From NCBI RefSeq assembly GCF_015521605.1, contig NZ_WANV01000036.1, positions 62,001-126,000 of the forward strand: 64,000 nucleotides of DNA, read 5' to 3'. The notes below the pieces were generated by a model. It was not told the origin of the DNA and made no database searches. It worked only from the letters and a program-made list of their open reading frames with translations. Made by a program: the position numbers and the translations under genes. The first letter of the stretch is position 1. Every line of letters starts with the position of its first letter. Positions 57,459 through 64,000 of the stretch are shown piece by piece. The stretch comes from Thermococcus sp. Lineage in GTDB: Archaea; Methanobacteriota_B; Thermococci; Thermococcales; Thermococcaceae.

Positions 57459-57634
57459 GGTTCCCCTCGCAGGACCGGGGGGTTTCACCCCCCACGTCCT
57501 TGCCAACCCCCTCCCCCCGAACGTGGGGCTTCGCCCCACATAAACCGGGAAACTACGTTTCCCAGACCCTTCCTCCTCTTTTAAACACCGGAGGGGGCTA
57601 CGCCCCCTACAACCCCCGTTCTGAGGTGAGTTAA
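57425..57634 (+). CDS. Decoy open frame created by the duplicated lipS1 start (69 codons)
   Basis: The first 14 residues (MKKLKIYIPGIRFP) are those of LipS1 with one change. The frame then crosses the hairpin array and ends in TAA exactly before the real ATG at 57635. A ribosome binding site (AGGGGGAAG) stands before it, so it could be translated and act as a leader peptide. As a protein it has no recognisable fold; I regard it as a by-product of repeat insertion. Confidence 0.35.
   Translation: MKKLKIYIPGIRFPSQDRGVSPPTSLPTPSPRTWGFAPHKPGNYVSQTLPPLLNTGGGYAPYNPRSEVS
57477..57607. repeat. Hairpin array inside the lipS1 leader
   Basis: GGGGGG-TTTCA-CCCCCC (57477-57493), GTGGGGC-TTC-GCCCCAC (57523-57539), GGGAAAC-TAC-GTTTCCC (57547-57563), GGGGGC-TAC-GCCCCC (57593-57607). 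Read on the minus strand, type and order follow the array at 11379-11525. Confidence 0.75.
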
Positions 57635-57668
57635 ATGAAAAAGCTCAAAATCTACATTCCAGGAATCA
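57630..57668 (+). repeat. Duplicated lipS1 start, genuine copy
   Basis: The downstream copy of the 39-bp direct repeat; it continues into the complete lipS1 reading frame. GAGGTGA lies before the ATG. Confidence 0.85.
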
Positions 57669-58462
57669 AGTTTCCATCAATCTCGCTCACCGGAAACTAC
57701 TGCTCGCTGAACTGCGCCCACTGCGGGAAGCACTACCTTGAGAGCATGAGAAAGCCCACCCGGAGAGAGCTGGTGGACTACTGCGTCAGCCTTGAGAGGG
57801 AAGGCTACACCGGCTGTCTGCTGAGCGGGGGGCTGGACTCCCGCCTGAAGGTGCCCCTCGACAAGTACGCCAGTGAAATCAGGGAGATAAAGAAGAGAAC
57901 GAGCCTGAAGCTCAACGCCCACGTGGGCTTCATAGACGAGGGCGATTTGAAGTGGGTTAAATACGTCGATGTGGTCTCCCTTGACTTCGTTGGCGATGAC
58001 GACGTCATAAGGCGCGTTCACAAGATAGAAAGGACAGTTAAAGACTACCTCAGGATCCTCGACCTGCTCACTGATGCAGGGGTAAGGGTTGCACCCCACA
58101 TAACCATAGGTCTCGACTTCGGAAAAATCCACTGGGAGTACAGGGCCATAGACCTGCTGGTGGGGTACCCCATAGACGTTATAGTACTCGATGTGCTCAT
58201 CCCAACCAGGGGAACGGAGATGGAGAACGTGTCCGCCCCTGGAGTTGAGGAGAGCCTAGAGGTTGTGAGGTACGCCCGGGAACGCTTCGACGGGGAGATA
58301 AGCATAGGCTGCATGCGGCCCCTGGGCAGGTGGCGCCTTGAGTTCGACAGGGGTGCGGTTTTGGCCGGCATTGACAGGCTGACGAACCCTCCAAGAAAGG
58401 TCATCGAATGGGCAAAAAGCGTGAGGGAGGTCGAGATAATCTACGAGTGCTGCGTGGTGTAG
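57635..58462 (+). CDS. lipS1: Radical SAM protein, probable lipoyl synthase subunit LipS1
   Basis: A 275-residue radical SAM enzyme. The cluster motif CSLNCAHC is at residues 23-30, and a CxxC-like CCVV ends the protein. LLSGGLDSRLKVPLDKY and LDFVGDDDVIRRVH lie in the barrel. In T. kodakarensis TK2109, three genes after enolase TK2106 as I recall, is LipS1, which with LipS2 inserts sulfur into octanoyl-protein. The eno-membrane protein-radical SAM order here matches, but the LipS2 partner is not in the window. A hairpin array splits the promoter region. Confidence 0.68.
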   Translation: MKKLKIYIPGIKFPSISLTGNYCSLNCAHCGKHYLESMRKPTRRELVDYCVSLEREGYTGCLLSGGLDSRLKVPLDKYASEIREIKKRTSLKLNAHVGFIDEGDLKWVKYVDVVSLDFVGDDDVIRRVHKIERTVKDYLRILDLLTDAGVRVAPHITIGLDFGKIHWEYRAIDLLVGYPIDVIVLDVLIPTRGTEMENVSAPGVEESLEVVRYARERFDGEISIGCMRPLGRWRLEFDRGAVLAGIDRLTNPPRKVIEWAKSVREVEIIYECCVV

Positions 58463-58476
58463 CGCGCCACGGTGGT

Positions 58477-58534
58477 GGGCTCAGGAAACCTCGCATCATC
58501 ATAAAATCAGAAAGGAGAACGCCAATCATCGCCC
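58477..58534 (-). ncRNA. Candidate box C/D guide RNA
   Basis: On the minus strand: terminal stem GGGC/GCCC (58531-58534 with 58477-58480), box C-like GCGATGA (58526-58532), D' CTGA (58507-58510), C' ATGATGA (58496-58502), box D CTGA (58481-58484). D' and C' are four bases apart; guides are about 11-15 nt. It lies eight bases after the Lrp gene stop on the same strand. Confidence 0.55.
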
Positions 58535-58541
58535 GGTAGCT

Positions 58542-58994
58542 TCAAAGCTCCTCCTTCACTGTAACAAAGGACACCATTGTAACCGTCTGGCCGACCCCCT
58601 TTATCTCCCGGAGCCTGTCAACGACTATTTTTCCGACCTCCTCTGAGCTCGGAGCACGTACCTTTATGAGGAGGTCCCATTCGCCGGCTATTATGTGGAC
58701 TTCGTAGACACCCTCAAGGGCCGCTATCCTCTCGGCAACCTCCCTCTGGCTCAGGCCGGAGTCCGGCTCGTAGCGGGCGAGTATAAAAGCCGTCGTCCCA
58801 AGGTCGAGCTTCTTGTAGTTGGGCTTGACCGTGAACTTCTCTATCACCCCTTCCTCGACCAGCTTTTTGATACGGTAGTGAACGGTGGTCCTCGGTATCC
58901 CAAGCTTCTTGCTGAGGCTCGCTATGTTCTCCCTGGCATTCTCCTTCAATTCCTTCAACAGCCTCAAATCGGTGCTATCGAGTGATGCTACCAT
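58542..58994 (-). CDS. Lrp/AsnC family transcriptional regulator
   Basis: A 150-residue regulator. N-terminal helix-turn-helix ENIASLSKKLGIPRTTVHY with the wing GVIEKF, then the RAM effector domain (AFILARYEPDSG ... VHIIAGEWDLLIKVR). Lrp proteins form octamers and respond to amino acids or other small ligands. ATG 58994 has GGGGGT ahead; 59012 is an alternative. Targets unknown. Confidence 0.9.
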   Translation of the reverse strand: MVASLDSTDLRLLKELKENARENIASLSKKLGIPRTTVHYRIKKLVEEGVIEKFTVKPNYKKLDLGTTAFILARYEPDSGLSQREVAERIAALEGVYEVHIIAGEWDLLIKVRAPSSEEVGKIVVDRLREIKGVGQTVTMVSFVTVKEEL

Positions 58995-59049
58995 CGCGAC
59001 CCCCTTCGTCATCCGTTCAATTATAACTGTTAACTTTGGAACGATGGCC

Positions 59050-59604
59050 TTATTTAAGGTTTTCCTTTAGCCAATCAGCAAAGGCCTTTAAGGCACGCCC
59101 CCTGTGGGAGATCACGTTTTTCTCCTCGGTTGTCATTTCGGCAAAAGTCAGGTTAAATCCCCGAGGCCTGAATATCGGGTCGAAACCGAAGCCGCCGCTT
59201 CCCCTCGGAGCCGTGGTTATCTCACCATCGACCCTTCCGGTAAAGATGTGGGCCTCACCGTCCCAGTATGCGATGACGCTCCTGAAGTGAGCCTCCCTGT
59301 TCTCAACGCCCGCCATCAGCTTGAGGACTCCGTCTATCCCGAGAGTTCTGTAAACATAGGCAGAATACACTCCCGGGAAGCCGCCGAGGGCATCTATAAA
59401 CAGCCCTGAATCATCGAGGAAGAACGGTCCCTCAAGCTTTCTGGCAAGCCACTCAACTCCGAACAGGGCAACATCCTCCAGGCTGTCCGCCTGTATCTCC
59501 GGGTACTCCATCCGGAGCTGATAGACCTCAACGCCGAGTGGCTCGAAGTACTTCTTCGCTTCCTCTACCTTTCCGGGGTTAGAAGTGATGAAGGCCAGCC
59601 TCAT
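59050..59604 (-). CDS. rdgB: XTP/dITP pyrophosphatase (RdgB/HAM1)
   Basis: A 184-residue house-cleaning enzyme that hydrolyses XTP, dITP and [14 protein letters not shown] at the start, [22 protein letters not shown] near residue 60, GFGFDPIF and ISHRGRAL are the family signatures. Length is typical. Confidence 0.94.
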   Translation of the reverse strand: MRLAFITSNPGKVEEAKKYFEPLGVEVYQLRMEYPEIQADSLEDVALFGVEWLARKLEGPFFLDDSGLFIDALGGFPGVYSAYVYRTLGIDGVLKLMAGVENREAHFRSVIAYWDGEAHIFTGRVDGEITTAPRGSGGFGFDPIFRPRGFNLTFAEMTTEEKNVISHRGRALKAFADWLKENLK

Positions 59605-59647
59605 GAAACCACCGGGTGAGAAAGGGGAACGGAGAAATAAAAATGTT

Positions 59648-60136
59648 TCAGTCTATCCTGTAGCCGATCTTTTCAACGAGCTCCCTGCGCTCCTTCTTCA
59701 TTTCCTCGTCCTCGATCCTGTTGGCGGCCTTACCGTCGACGACGCCGAGAACGCTCCTGCCAAGCTCGGTCTCGGCAACTATGACCTGGAAGGGATTCTC
59801 GCTGGCTCCGTAGACCATGGCAACGGCGGGGTGGTTCTTGACGGCGTTGAGAACGTTTATCGGGAACGCGTTCTTCATCAGTATAACAAAGACGTGGCCG
59901 GCTCCGATCTTGAGGGCGTTCTTTGCTGCCAGCTTTTCAAGCTCCGGGTCGTTGCCGGTGAATCTCGTCAGCTGGGGCTTGGCCTCGTTCATCGCTACCC
60001 CAAACTTTATGCCCGGAACGGCTGTGAGGAGCGTTTTGGCCAGATCGTCAACCGTGAATATTGAGAAGTTCCCCTGCCCGATTATGACCTCAACGCCCTC
60101 CGGCTTTTCGATATCAACTACGTCTATCTTTACCAT
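59648..60136 (-). CDS. Adenosine-specific kinase family protein (DUF355)
   Basis: A 162-residue protein of the DUF355 family, whose members are annotated as adenosine-specific kinases after structural work. [20 protein letters not shown] and [18 protein letters not shown] and [17 protein letters not shown] are the conserved segments. ATG 60136 has GGTGGTG upstream. It lies 43 bases after the end of its minus-strand neighbour's promoter region, alone. Confidence 0.85.
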   Translation of the reverse strand: MVKIDVVDIEKPEGVEVIIGQGNFSIFTVDDLAKTLLTAVPGIKFGVAMNEAKPQLTRFTGNDPELEKLAAKNALKIGAGHVFVILMKNAFPINVLNAVKNHPAVAMVYGASENPFQVIVAETELGRSVLGVVDGKAANRIEDEEMKKERRELVEKIGYRID

Positions 60137-60207
60137 GTTCACCACCGGAAGAGTTTAATATACATCGACGATATAACTTTTTCCGTGGGGTATAATGGTG
60201 AGGTGAA

Positions 60208-61125
60208 ATGGGCGAGCCTGTCATGGAGGAGCTCGAATTTCTCGTGGAGGTTCTGGTGAGGCATCCCACGGACAGCCTGAAAAAAATAGCCGAGGAGGAG
60301 GGAATAGACTACTACCGCCTCAAGAGGCTGTACGACAAGTACTACGGCAAGTACATCTCCGTTAGTGCCGTTTACAACATCCGGATAATAGGTCTCAGGA
60401 GCTATCTGGCGTTTCTGAGCGTCCCTTCGGATAGCATACTTGAGACGGGTTATAGAATGACCCAGAATCCTTTTGTGGCGTACGTTAATCCCGCATTCGG
60501 GTTCAAGAACGGGCTGTCGGCGATACTCCACATCCCAGACGACCAGAAGGACAGGATAGACGAGATGCTGTCAAAGTACTCCGACGACTACGAGTACTAC
60601 GAGGTCAGGGCCTACCCCTACAGCGGGGACGACAACTTCGGGGAATGGAACTTGAGCTACGATTATGCTGTACTGATGGACATTTTGAACCTAGACGCGA
60701 GAACCCCAATAACCAAGATAGCACAGAGGCTCGGGAAGAGCCGCCCCACGGTAAAATTCATGATAAACCGGCTTAAGAGTATGGGGATTCTGGTTGGATT
60801 CGATCCTGCTTTGGAGAACAACATCCACGACAGGAGCGTTCTTGGAATAGCGGAAACGCTCGACGAATCAGTCCTAGAGAGATTCAAGGAATACGAAATC
60901 ACCATTGGGGTGCTCCCCGGGAGGGGATATGCCATAGAGTGGTTTTTCTCCTCGAAGGAGGACCTGGGAACAAAGATACTTGAGTTCAGCAATTATGTGG
61001 ACAAGATTCTAATCAACTATTTTGACTCAACCTTCAAGGAACTGAACGATAGGAACGGAATAACCAGGTACTCACGAAGGGTGAGAAAAGACGGAAAGGG
61101 CTACCGGTCCATACTGGACTTCTAA
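60208..61125 (+). CDS. Regulator with two winged helix-turn-helix domains (305 aa)
   Basis: Two DNA-binding regions: residues 8-42 (EELEFLVEVLVRHP, then SLKKIAEEEGIDYYRLKRLY) and 163-200 (RTPITKIAQRLGKSRPTVKF). Each is followed by an alpha/beta effector-like region, so the protein looks like a tandem Lrp-type regulator. GAGGTG precedes the ATG. Its 3' end overlaps the convergent SPASM gene by four bases; the target is unknown. Confidence 0.75.
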   Translation: MGEPVMEELEFLVEVLVRHPTDSLKKIAEEEGIDYYRLKRLYDKYYGKYISVSAVYNIRIIGLRSYLAFLSVPSDSILETGYRMTQNPFVAYVNPAFGFKNGLSAILHIPDDQKDRIDEMLSKYSDDYEYYEVRAYPYSGDDNFGEWNLSYDYAVLMDILNLDARTPITKIAQRLGKSRPTVKFMINRLKSMGILVGFDPALENNIHDRSVLGIAETLDESVLERFKEYEITIGVLPGRGYAIEWFFSSKEDLGTKILEFSNYVDKILINYFDSTFKELNDRNGITRYSRRVRKDGKGYRSILDF

Positions 61126-62054
61126 AATACTATCTGGCAGTATTCCAGGCCGTCTATTTCGCCGGTAGCTTGGTACTCCAGCGCCCTGCAGTCGTGGCAG
61201 ATGTACCTGAACGGACAGGCACTGCAAGCCCCTATGTCATCCTTTGTCATCTTCCAGAAGGTCTTGAGCCTCTTCTTCCTCAGAACCTTCTTTATCCCCA
61301 GCTCCTTCAGGTCTCCAACAACGTAGTTCCTGAGGAGCGGGCACGGGAGTGCGTAGCCGTCCGCCGTTACTGCCATCGTGCCTGCCAGGCAGTCGTGGTA
61401 TCTTTCGACGGTGGGATTCAGTATCCTCCTGACCTCTATGACGTTAAAGTCCAGCTTTCTAGCGGAGCCCGGGAAGAGGAGGTCGATGTAAACCTCCCCG
61501 GGAAAGGTGGTCTTGAGGCCCATAAGCTCATTCAACTGTGAACTCTGCACCATTATGAGCGCCCCGTGGAGCCAGCTGTGGGCCTCAAGCCGCTGAACGT
61601 TTTTCGGCGAGTACTCGAGCTCGGCGATGAAGCGTATCCCATCGACGGGTTCAACTGATTCCACATCCTCAAGCTTGACGACTGCGTAGACCTCCGGGAC
61701 GCCTATTTCTGAGGCGTACATGGCAACGCTGGTCAGGTACTCGACCCGGTCATAGTTGGTGAGCCAGAGCTCCTTTCCACCCATCTCCCTGAACTCCCGG
61801 ATGAGCTCCCTCACCCGTTCGGGACTGAGGGGTTCCCTCCGGAGAATGAAGGAGCTGTTCCCTATACAGCCTATTGAGCGGGGTATGCCTCTAACCTCGG
61901 AGAATTTGCCGCTTCCGGCACCGAGCTGCACAATGAGACGTTCAAGTCTGCCGTTGTGAGAGCTGTTGCTCCACGGAGGCTTCCCTATAGAGACTATGTT
62001 GAGAGCCGTTCCCACATCAACGGTATGAGACGCATCGTAAGCTACCCTCTCCAT
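61122..62054 (-). CDS. Radical SAM/SPASM-like protein lacking the radical SAM cysteines
   Basis: A 310-residue protein. The C-terminal 90 residues are SPASM-like: CLAGTMAVTADGYALPCP, then CSACPFRYICHDC and a last Cys in YCQIVF, ligands for auxiliary [4Fe-4S] clusters. The N-terminal half looks like a radical SAM barrel (MGGKELWLTNYDRVEYL), but in place of CxxxCxxC it has GCIGNSSFIL with one cysteine. It may have lost AdoMet chemistry or act as a peptide-binding partner. It is convergent with the double winged-helix regulator. Confidence 0.7.
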   Translation of the reverse strand: MERVAYDASHTVDVGTALNIVSIGKPPWSNSSHNGRLERLIVQLGAGSGKFSEVRGIPRSIGCIGNSSFILRREPLSPERVRELIREFREMGGKELWLTNYDRVEYLTSVAMYASEIGVPEVYAVVKLEDVESVEPVDGIRFIAELEYSPKNVQRLEAHSWLHGALIMVQSSQLNELMGLKTTFPGEVYIDLLFPGSARKLDFNVIEVRRILNPTVERYHDCLAGTMAVTADGYALPCPLLRNYVVGDLKELGIKKVLRKKRLKTFWKMTKDDIGACSACPFRYICHDCRALEYQATGEIDGLEYCQIVF

Positions 62055-62150
62055 TAACCCTCACCATAGAAGAAAGGGGCAGAATTGTATATATACTTTT
62101 TCTATTCCGATTTTGCACACTACTAACAATAGTTTGCAAAAAATGGAAAA

Positions 62151-62579
62151 TCACTTCTCGGGAACCAGGCGGTCACCCTCAATCCAGAACGTCCCCTCAT
62201 CGGTGACCTCCCTCTTCCAGACCGGGACGCGGCGCTTCACCTCGTCTATGGCCCAGATGCACGCCTCAAAGGCCTCCTTCCTGTGCTTCCCACTCGCGAT
62301 TATCAGTATGGTGTCCTCCCCAACCCCGAGTTCTCCGTAGCGGTGCCATATCAGCATGTCCAGGATTGGGAACTTTTCAACAGCCTCACTTCTGATTTTT
62401 TCCATCTCCTTGACGGCCATCTCCTCGTAGGTCTCGTAGATGAGCTTCCTCACTGTTCTCCCATGGTTCTCGTTTCTGACCTTGCCAAGGAAGAAGACAT
62501 AGCCCCCTGCCTCGGGGACAACCAAGTAGCTCAGCGCCTCGTTAAGGTCAAAGGGCTCCTTCGTTATCTTGACCTTCAT
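62151..62579 (-). CDS. moaE: Molybdopterin synthase catalytic subunit MoaE
   Basis: A 142-residue protein that inserts sulfur into precursor Z with MoaD in molybdopterin (or tungstopterin) synthesis. GGYVFFLGKVRNENHGRTV, YETYEEMAVKEM and ASGKHRKEAFEAC with the catalytic Lys119-type residue and WKREV near the end are diagnostic. MoaD is not next door; the MoeB/ThiF gene at the window edge may activate it. Confidence 0.93.
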   Translation of the reverse strand: MKVKITKEPFDLNEALSYLVVPEAGGYVFFLGKVRNENHGRTVRKLIYETYEEMAVKEMEKIRSEAVEKFPILDMLIWHRYGELGVGEDTILIIASGKHRKEAFEACIWAIDEVKRRVPVWKREVTDEGTFWIEGDRLVPEK

Positions 62580-62678
62580 CTTCCATCCCCCTAAAGACTA
62601 TACCCAACCAAATTAAAACCTGCCGGGTTAACGAAAAGGTTTAAGTGATCTCCACCAGAGGGTCTGTGGGTGAAAGGT

Positions 62679-63542
62679 ATGAAAAAATATGCCCTCGTTC
62701 TCGTTCTGGTTCTGGTCATCGGATTCACCGCGGGCTGCCTCGGAGGCGGCGGCGATACCACGACGTCGAGCACCGAGACCCCTTCCAGCTCCGGAACCAC
62801 AACTCCAGCAACCACCACGACGAGCGTCCCGACAACCACCAGCCAGCCCCCAACCGAAACCCCCAGGGAGCTCACCACGGACGAACTCCTCCAGTGGGTC
62901 TCAGCTGTGAACCAGTACACCTACGTCAGCAACGCCACAATCTCAATGCTGGTGGTGGTAACGCAGGAAAACGTCACCCAGAGGGACAACGTCACTCTGA
63001 GGATAATCGAAAGGGGCTACCTGGACTTTGAATCCTGGAGTGCCAGCATGAACACGACGACAATCAGCGTCCAGGACGGTGCCTCCACCAACACATCAAG
63101 GGTCGTTGTCAACAACGTCACCTACATCCGCACCCCCCTTGGGTGGGTGAAGAGCGACGACCCGACCACAGCTGAATTCGTCTGGAAGTACAACATCGTA
63201 AGCCTCGCCAGGGAGTACCTGAAAAGAACCCCCGACGAAAGGGAGAACGACGGGAGGCTCGTGCTCAGGTACTACCTCAACGGCTACGAGGTGAAGCCCC
63301 TGGCAACCATGTACTTCGCCACGACCCCCGACACGGAGATCAGCGTGAAGGACGGCGTCCTTGAGCTGTACTTTGAGAACGGCAGGCTCATCGGGGGCAG
63401 AATAAGCTTCTCAGTCAGCACCAAGACATCAATAGACGACCCCACGATAGGGAAGATGACGATAACTCAGAACGGTTCGTGGAGCGAGACCATACAAATA
63501 ACGTCCATAAACGAGAAGAGGGAAGTAAACCCCCCTACCTGA
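62679..63542 (+). CDS. Thermococcales lipoprotein with Thr-rich linker
   Basis: A 287-residue exported lipoprotein. The signal ends in the lipobox FTAGC (Cys20), and a Thr/Ser/Pro linker runs to about residue 65. The mature domain is beta-rich, with repeated Asn-X-Thr/Ser sites (NATISM, NVTQRD, NTTTIS), fit for N-glycosylation outside the cell. It resembles LolA/LppX-like carriers in strand pattern only loosely. ATG 62679 has GGGTGA upstream; GTG 62670 is rejected. Its 3' end overlaps the convergent MoeB-like gene. Confidence 0.78.
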   Translation: MKKYALVLVLVLVIGFTAGCLGGGGDTTTSSTETPSSSGTTTPATTTTSVPTTTSQPPTETPRELTTDELLQWVSAVNQYTYVSNATISMLVVVTQENVTQRDNVTLRIIERGYLDFESWSASMNTTTISVQDGASTNTSRVVVNNVTYIRTPLGWVKSDDPTTAEFVWKYNIVSLAREYLKRTPDERENDGRLVLRYYLNGYEVKPLATMYFATTPDTEISVKDGVLELYFENGRLIGGRISFSVSTKTSIDDPTIGKMTITQNGSWSETIQITSINEKREVNPPT

Positions 63543-64000
63543 GCTCGACAACGTCGAAGGTGTTGAAGGCCAGGTCAACTATGAGCAGCTTGTTTAGGAG
63601 GGGCTCACCTATCCCGGTGAGCAGTTTTATTACCTCCATCGCCTGAATGGTGCCGACGACCCCAGCGGTGGCCCCGAGTATTGGGAACTTCTCCCTCTTT
63701 TCCCTTACGTTCGGGAATATCTCCCGCAGGCTCTTGGTCTTTCCGGGGACTATGGTCGTCACCTGCCCGTAGGTTCCCTCAACGGCCCCGTGGACGAGGG
63801 GCATCCCTGCCTTTCCCGCGTAGTCATCGAGGAGAAACCTCGTTCCGAAGTTGTCCAGGCAGTCAACTACCACATCAACGCCGCCCAGTATCTCTTCAAC
63901 GTTCTCTTCCGTCAGCCTTCCGACGAAGGTCTCTATTTTCACGTCGGAGTTGAAACGCTCAAGCTTCCACTTCGCGGACACCGCCTTCGGGTTCCTCCCT
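63535..64000 (-). CDS. MoeB/ThiF/HesA family adenylyltransferase, C-terminal part
   Basis: The reading frame enters the window at base 64000 and ends at 63535, so the N-terminal ATP-binding part is missing. Seen here are VVVDCLDNFGTRFLLDDYAG (the ATP-side aspartate loop), PLVHGAVEGTYGQVTTI and GATAGVVGTIQAMEVIKLL, signatures of E1-like enzymes that adenylate sulfur carriers such as MoaD or ThiS. The Cys and Zn motifs of some members are absent in this part. The position near moaE favours molybdopterin work. Confidence 0.85.
   Translation of the reverse strand, partial: GRNPKAVSAKWKLERFNSDVKIETFVGRLTEENVEEILGGVDVVVDCLDNFGTRFLLDDYAGKAGMPLVHGAVEGTYGQVTTIVPGKTKSLREIFPNVREKREKFPILGATAGVVGTIQAMEVIKLLTGIGEPLLNKLLIVDLAFNTFDVVELR

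Overview
The window is a stretch of a Thermococcus-like chromosome (Thermococcales, hyperthermophilic Euryarchaeota). The signs are membrane-bound hydrogenase (mbh) operons, Tfx, a protein with a CGP-CTERM tail, a C-terminal fragment of a tetraether lipid synthase, archaeal promoters (TATA boxes 25-35 bp before starts), GGTG-type ribosome binding sites and tightly overlapping ATGA junctions. The gene order trxB, ornithine-type aminotransferase, enolase, radical SAM lipoyl synthase subunit follows, as I remember it, the TK2100-TK2109 region of T. kodakarensis. No rRNA, CRISPR array, transposase or integrase gene was seen.

1-6.5 kb is ordinary core genome: lipid synthase end, DUF2139, a LrgA/LrgB pair, Tfx, tRNA-Tyr, a class II aldolase, UPF0147 and cobO. 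6.5-11.1 kb is a visibly AT-rich accessory island. It holds two DNA methyltransferases (a permuted N4/N6 type and a Dam type), two mutually homologous proteins of unknown function, and a ribbon-helix-helix regulator with repeated GTGCAACA boxes over the promoters. It looks like an unusual restriction-modification or defence unit and is the best candidate here for an undescribed system. 11.1-14 kb holds tRNA-His, taw3, lplA, a candidate C/D box RNA, two copies of a long-palindrome MITE-like element and clusters of GC-rich hairpins.

14-28.4 kb is mostly housekeeping: signal peptidase, DUF531, an M19 dipeptidase, an S9 peptidase, a predicted kinase, PiT phosphate transport with its DUF47 partner, a phosphoesterase lipoprotein, and a small signal peptidase/secreted-protein pair resembling SipW/TasA.

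28.6-45.2 kb contains two complete 14-gene membrane-bound [NiFe] hydrogenase operons in tandem, with the same gene order. Each has an Mrp-like Na+/H+ antiporter half (A-H), a linker (I) and a hydrogenase half (J-N). A site matching the SurR motif, in an extended symmetrical form, lies upstream of each. A third such site overlaps the presumed transcription start of trxB, which links the redox regulator to its likely reducing partner.

45-64 kb carries two ferritin-like proteins, a SagB-type oxidoreductase, a THUMP protein, an AAA+ ATPase with DUF457, trxB, the aminotransferase, an ECF transporter S component, deoC, a secreted CGP-CTERM protein, enolase and lipS1. The 5' end of lipS1 is duplicated around a hairpin array of the same type as the one at 11.4 kb. 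The window ends with an Lrp regulator, an XTP/dITP pyrophosphatase, an adenosine-specific kinase family protein, a double winged-helix regulator facing a SPASM protein that lacks the radical SAM cysteines, moaE, a lipoprotein and a partial MoeB/ThiF gene.
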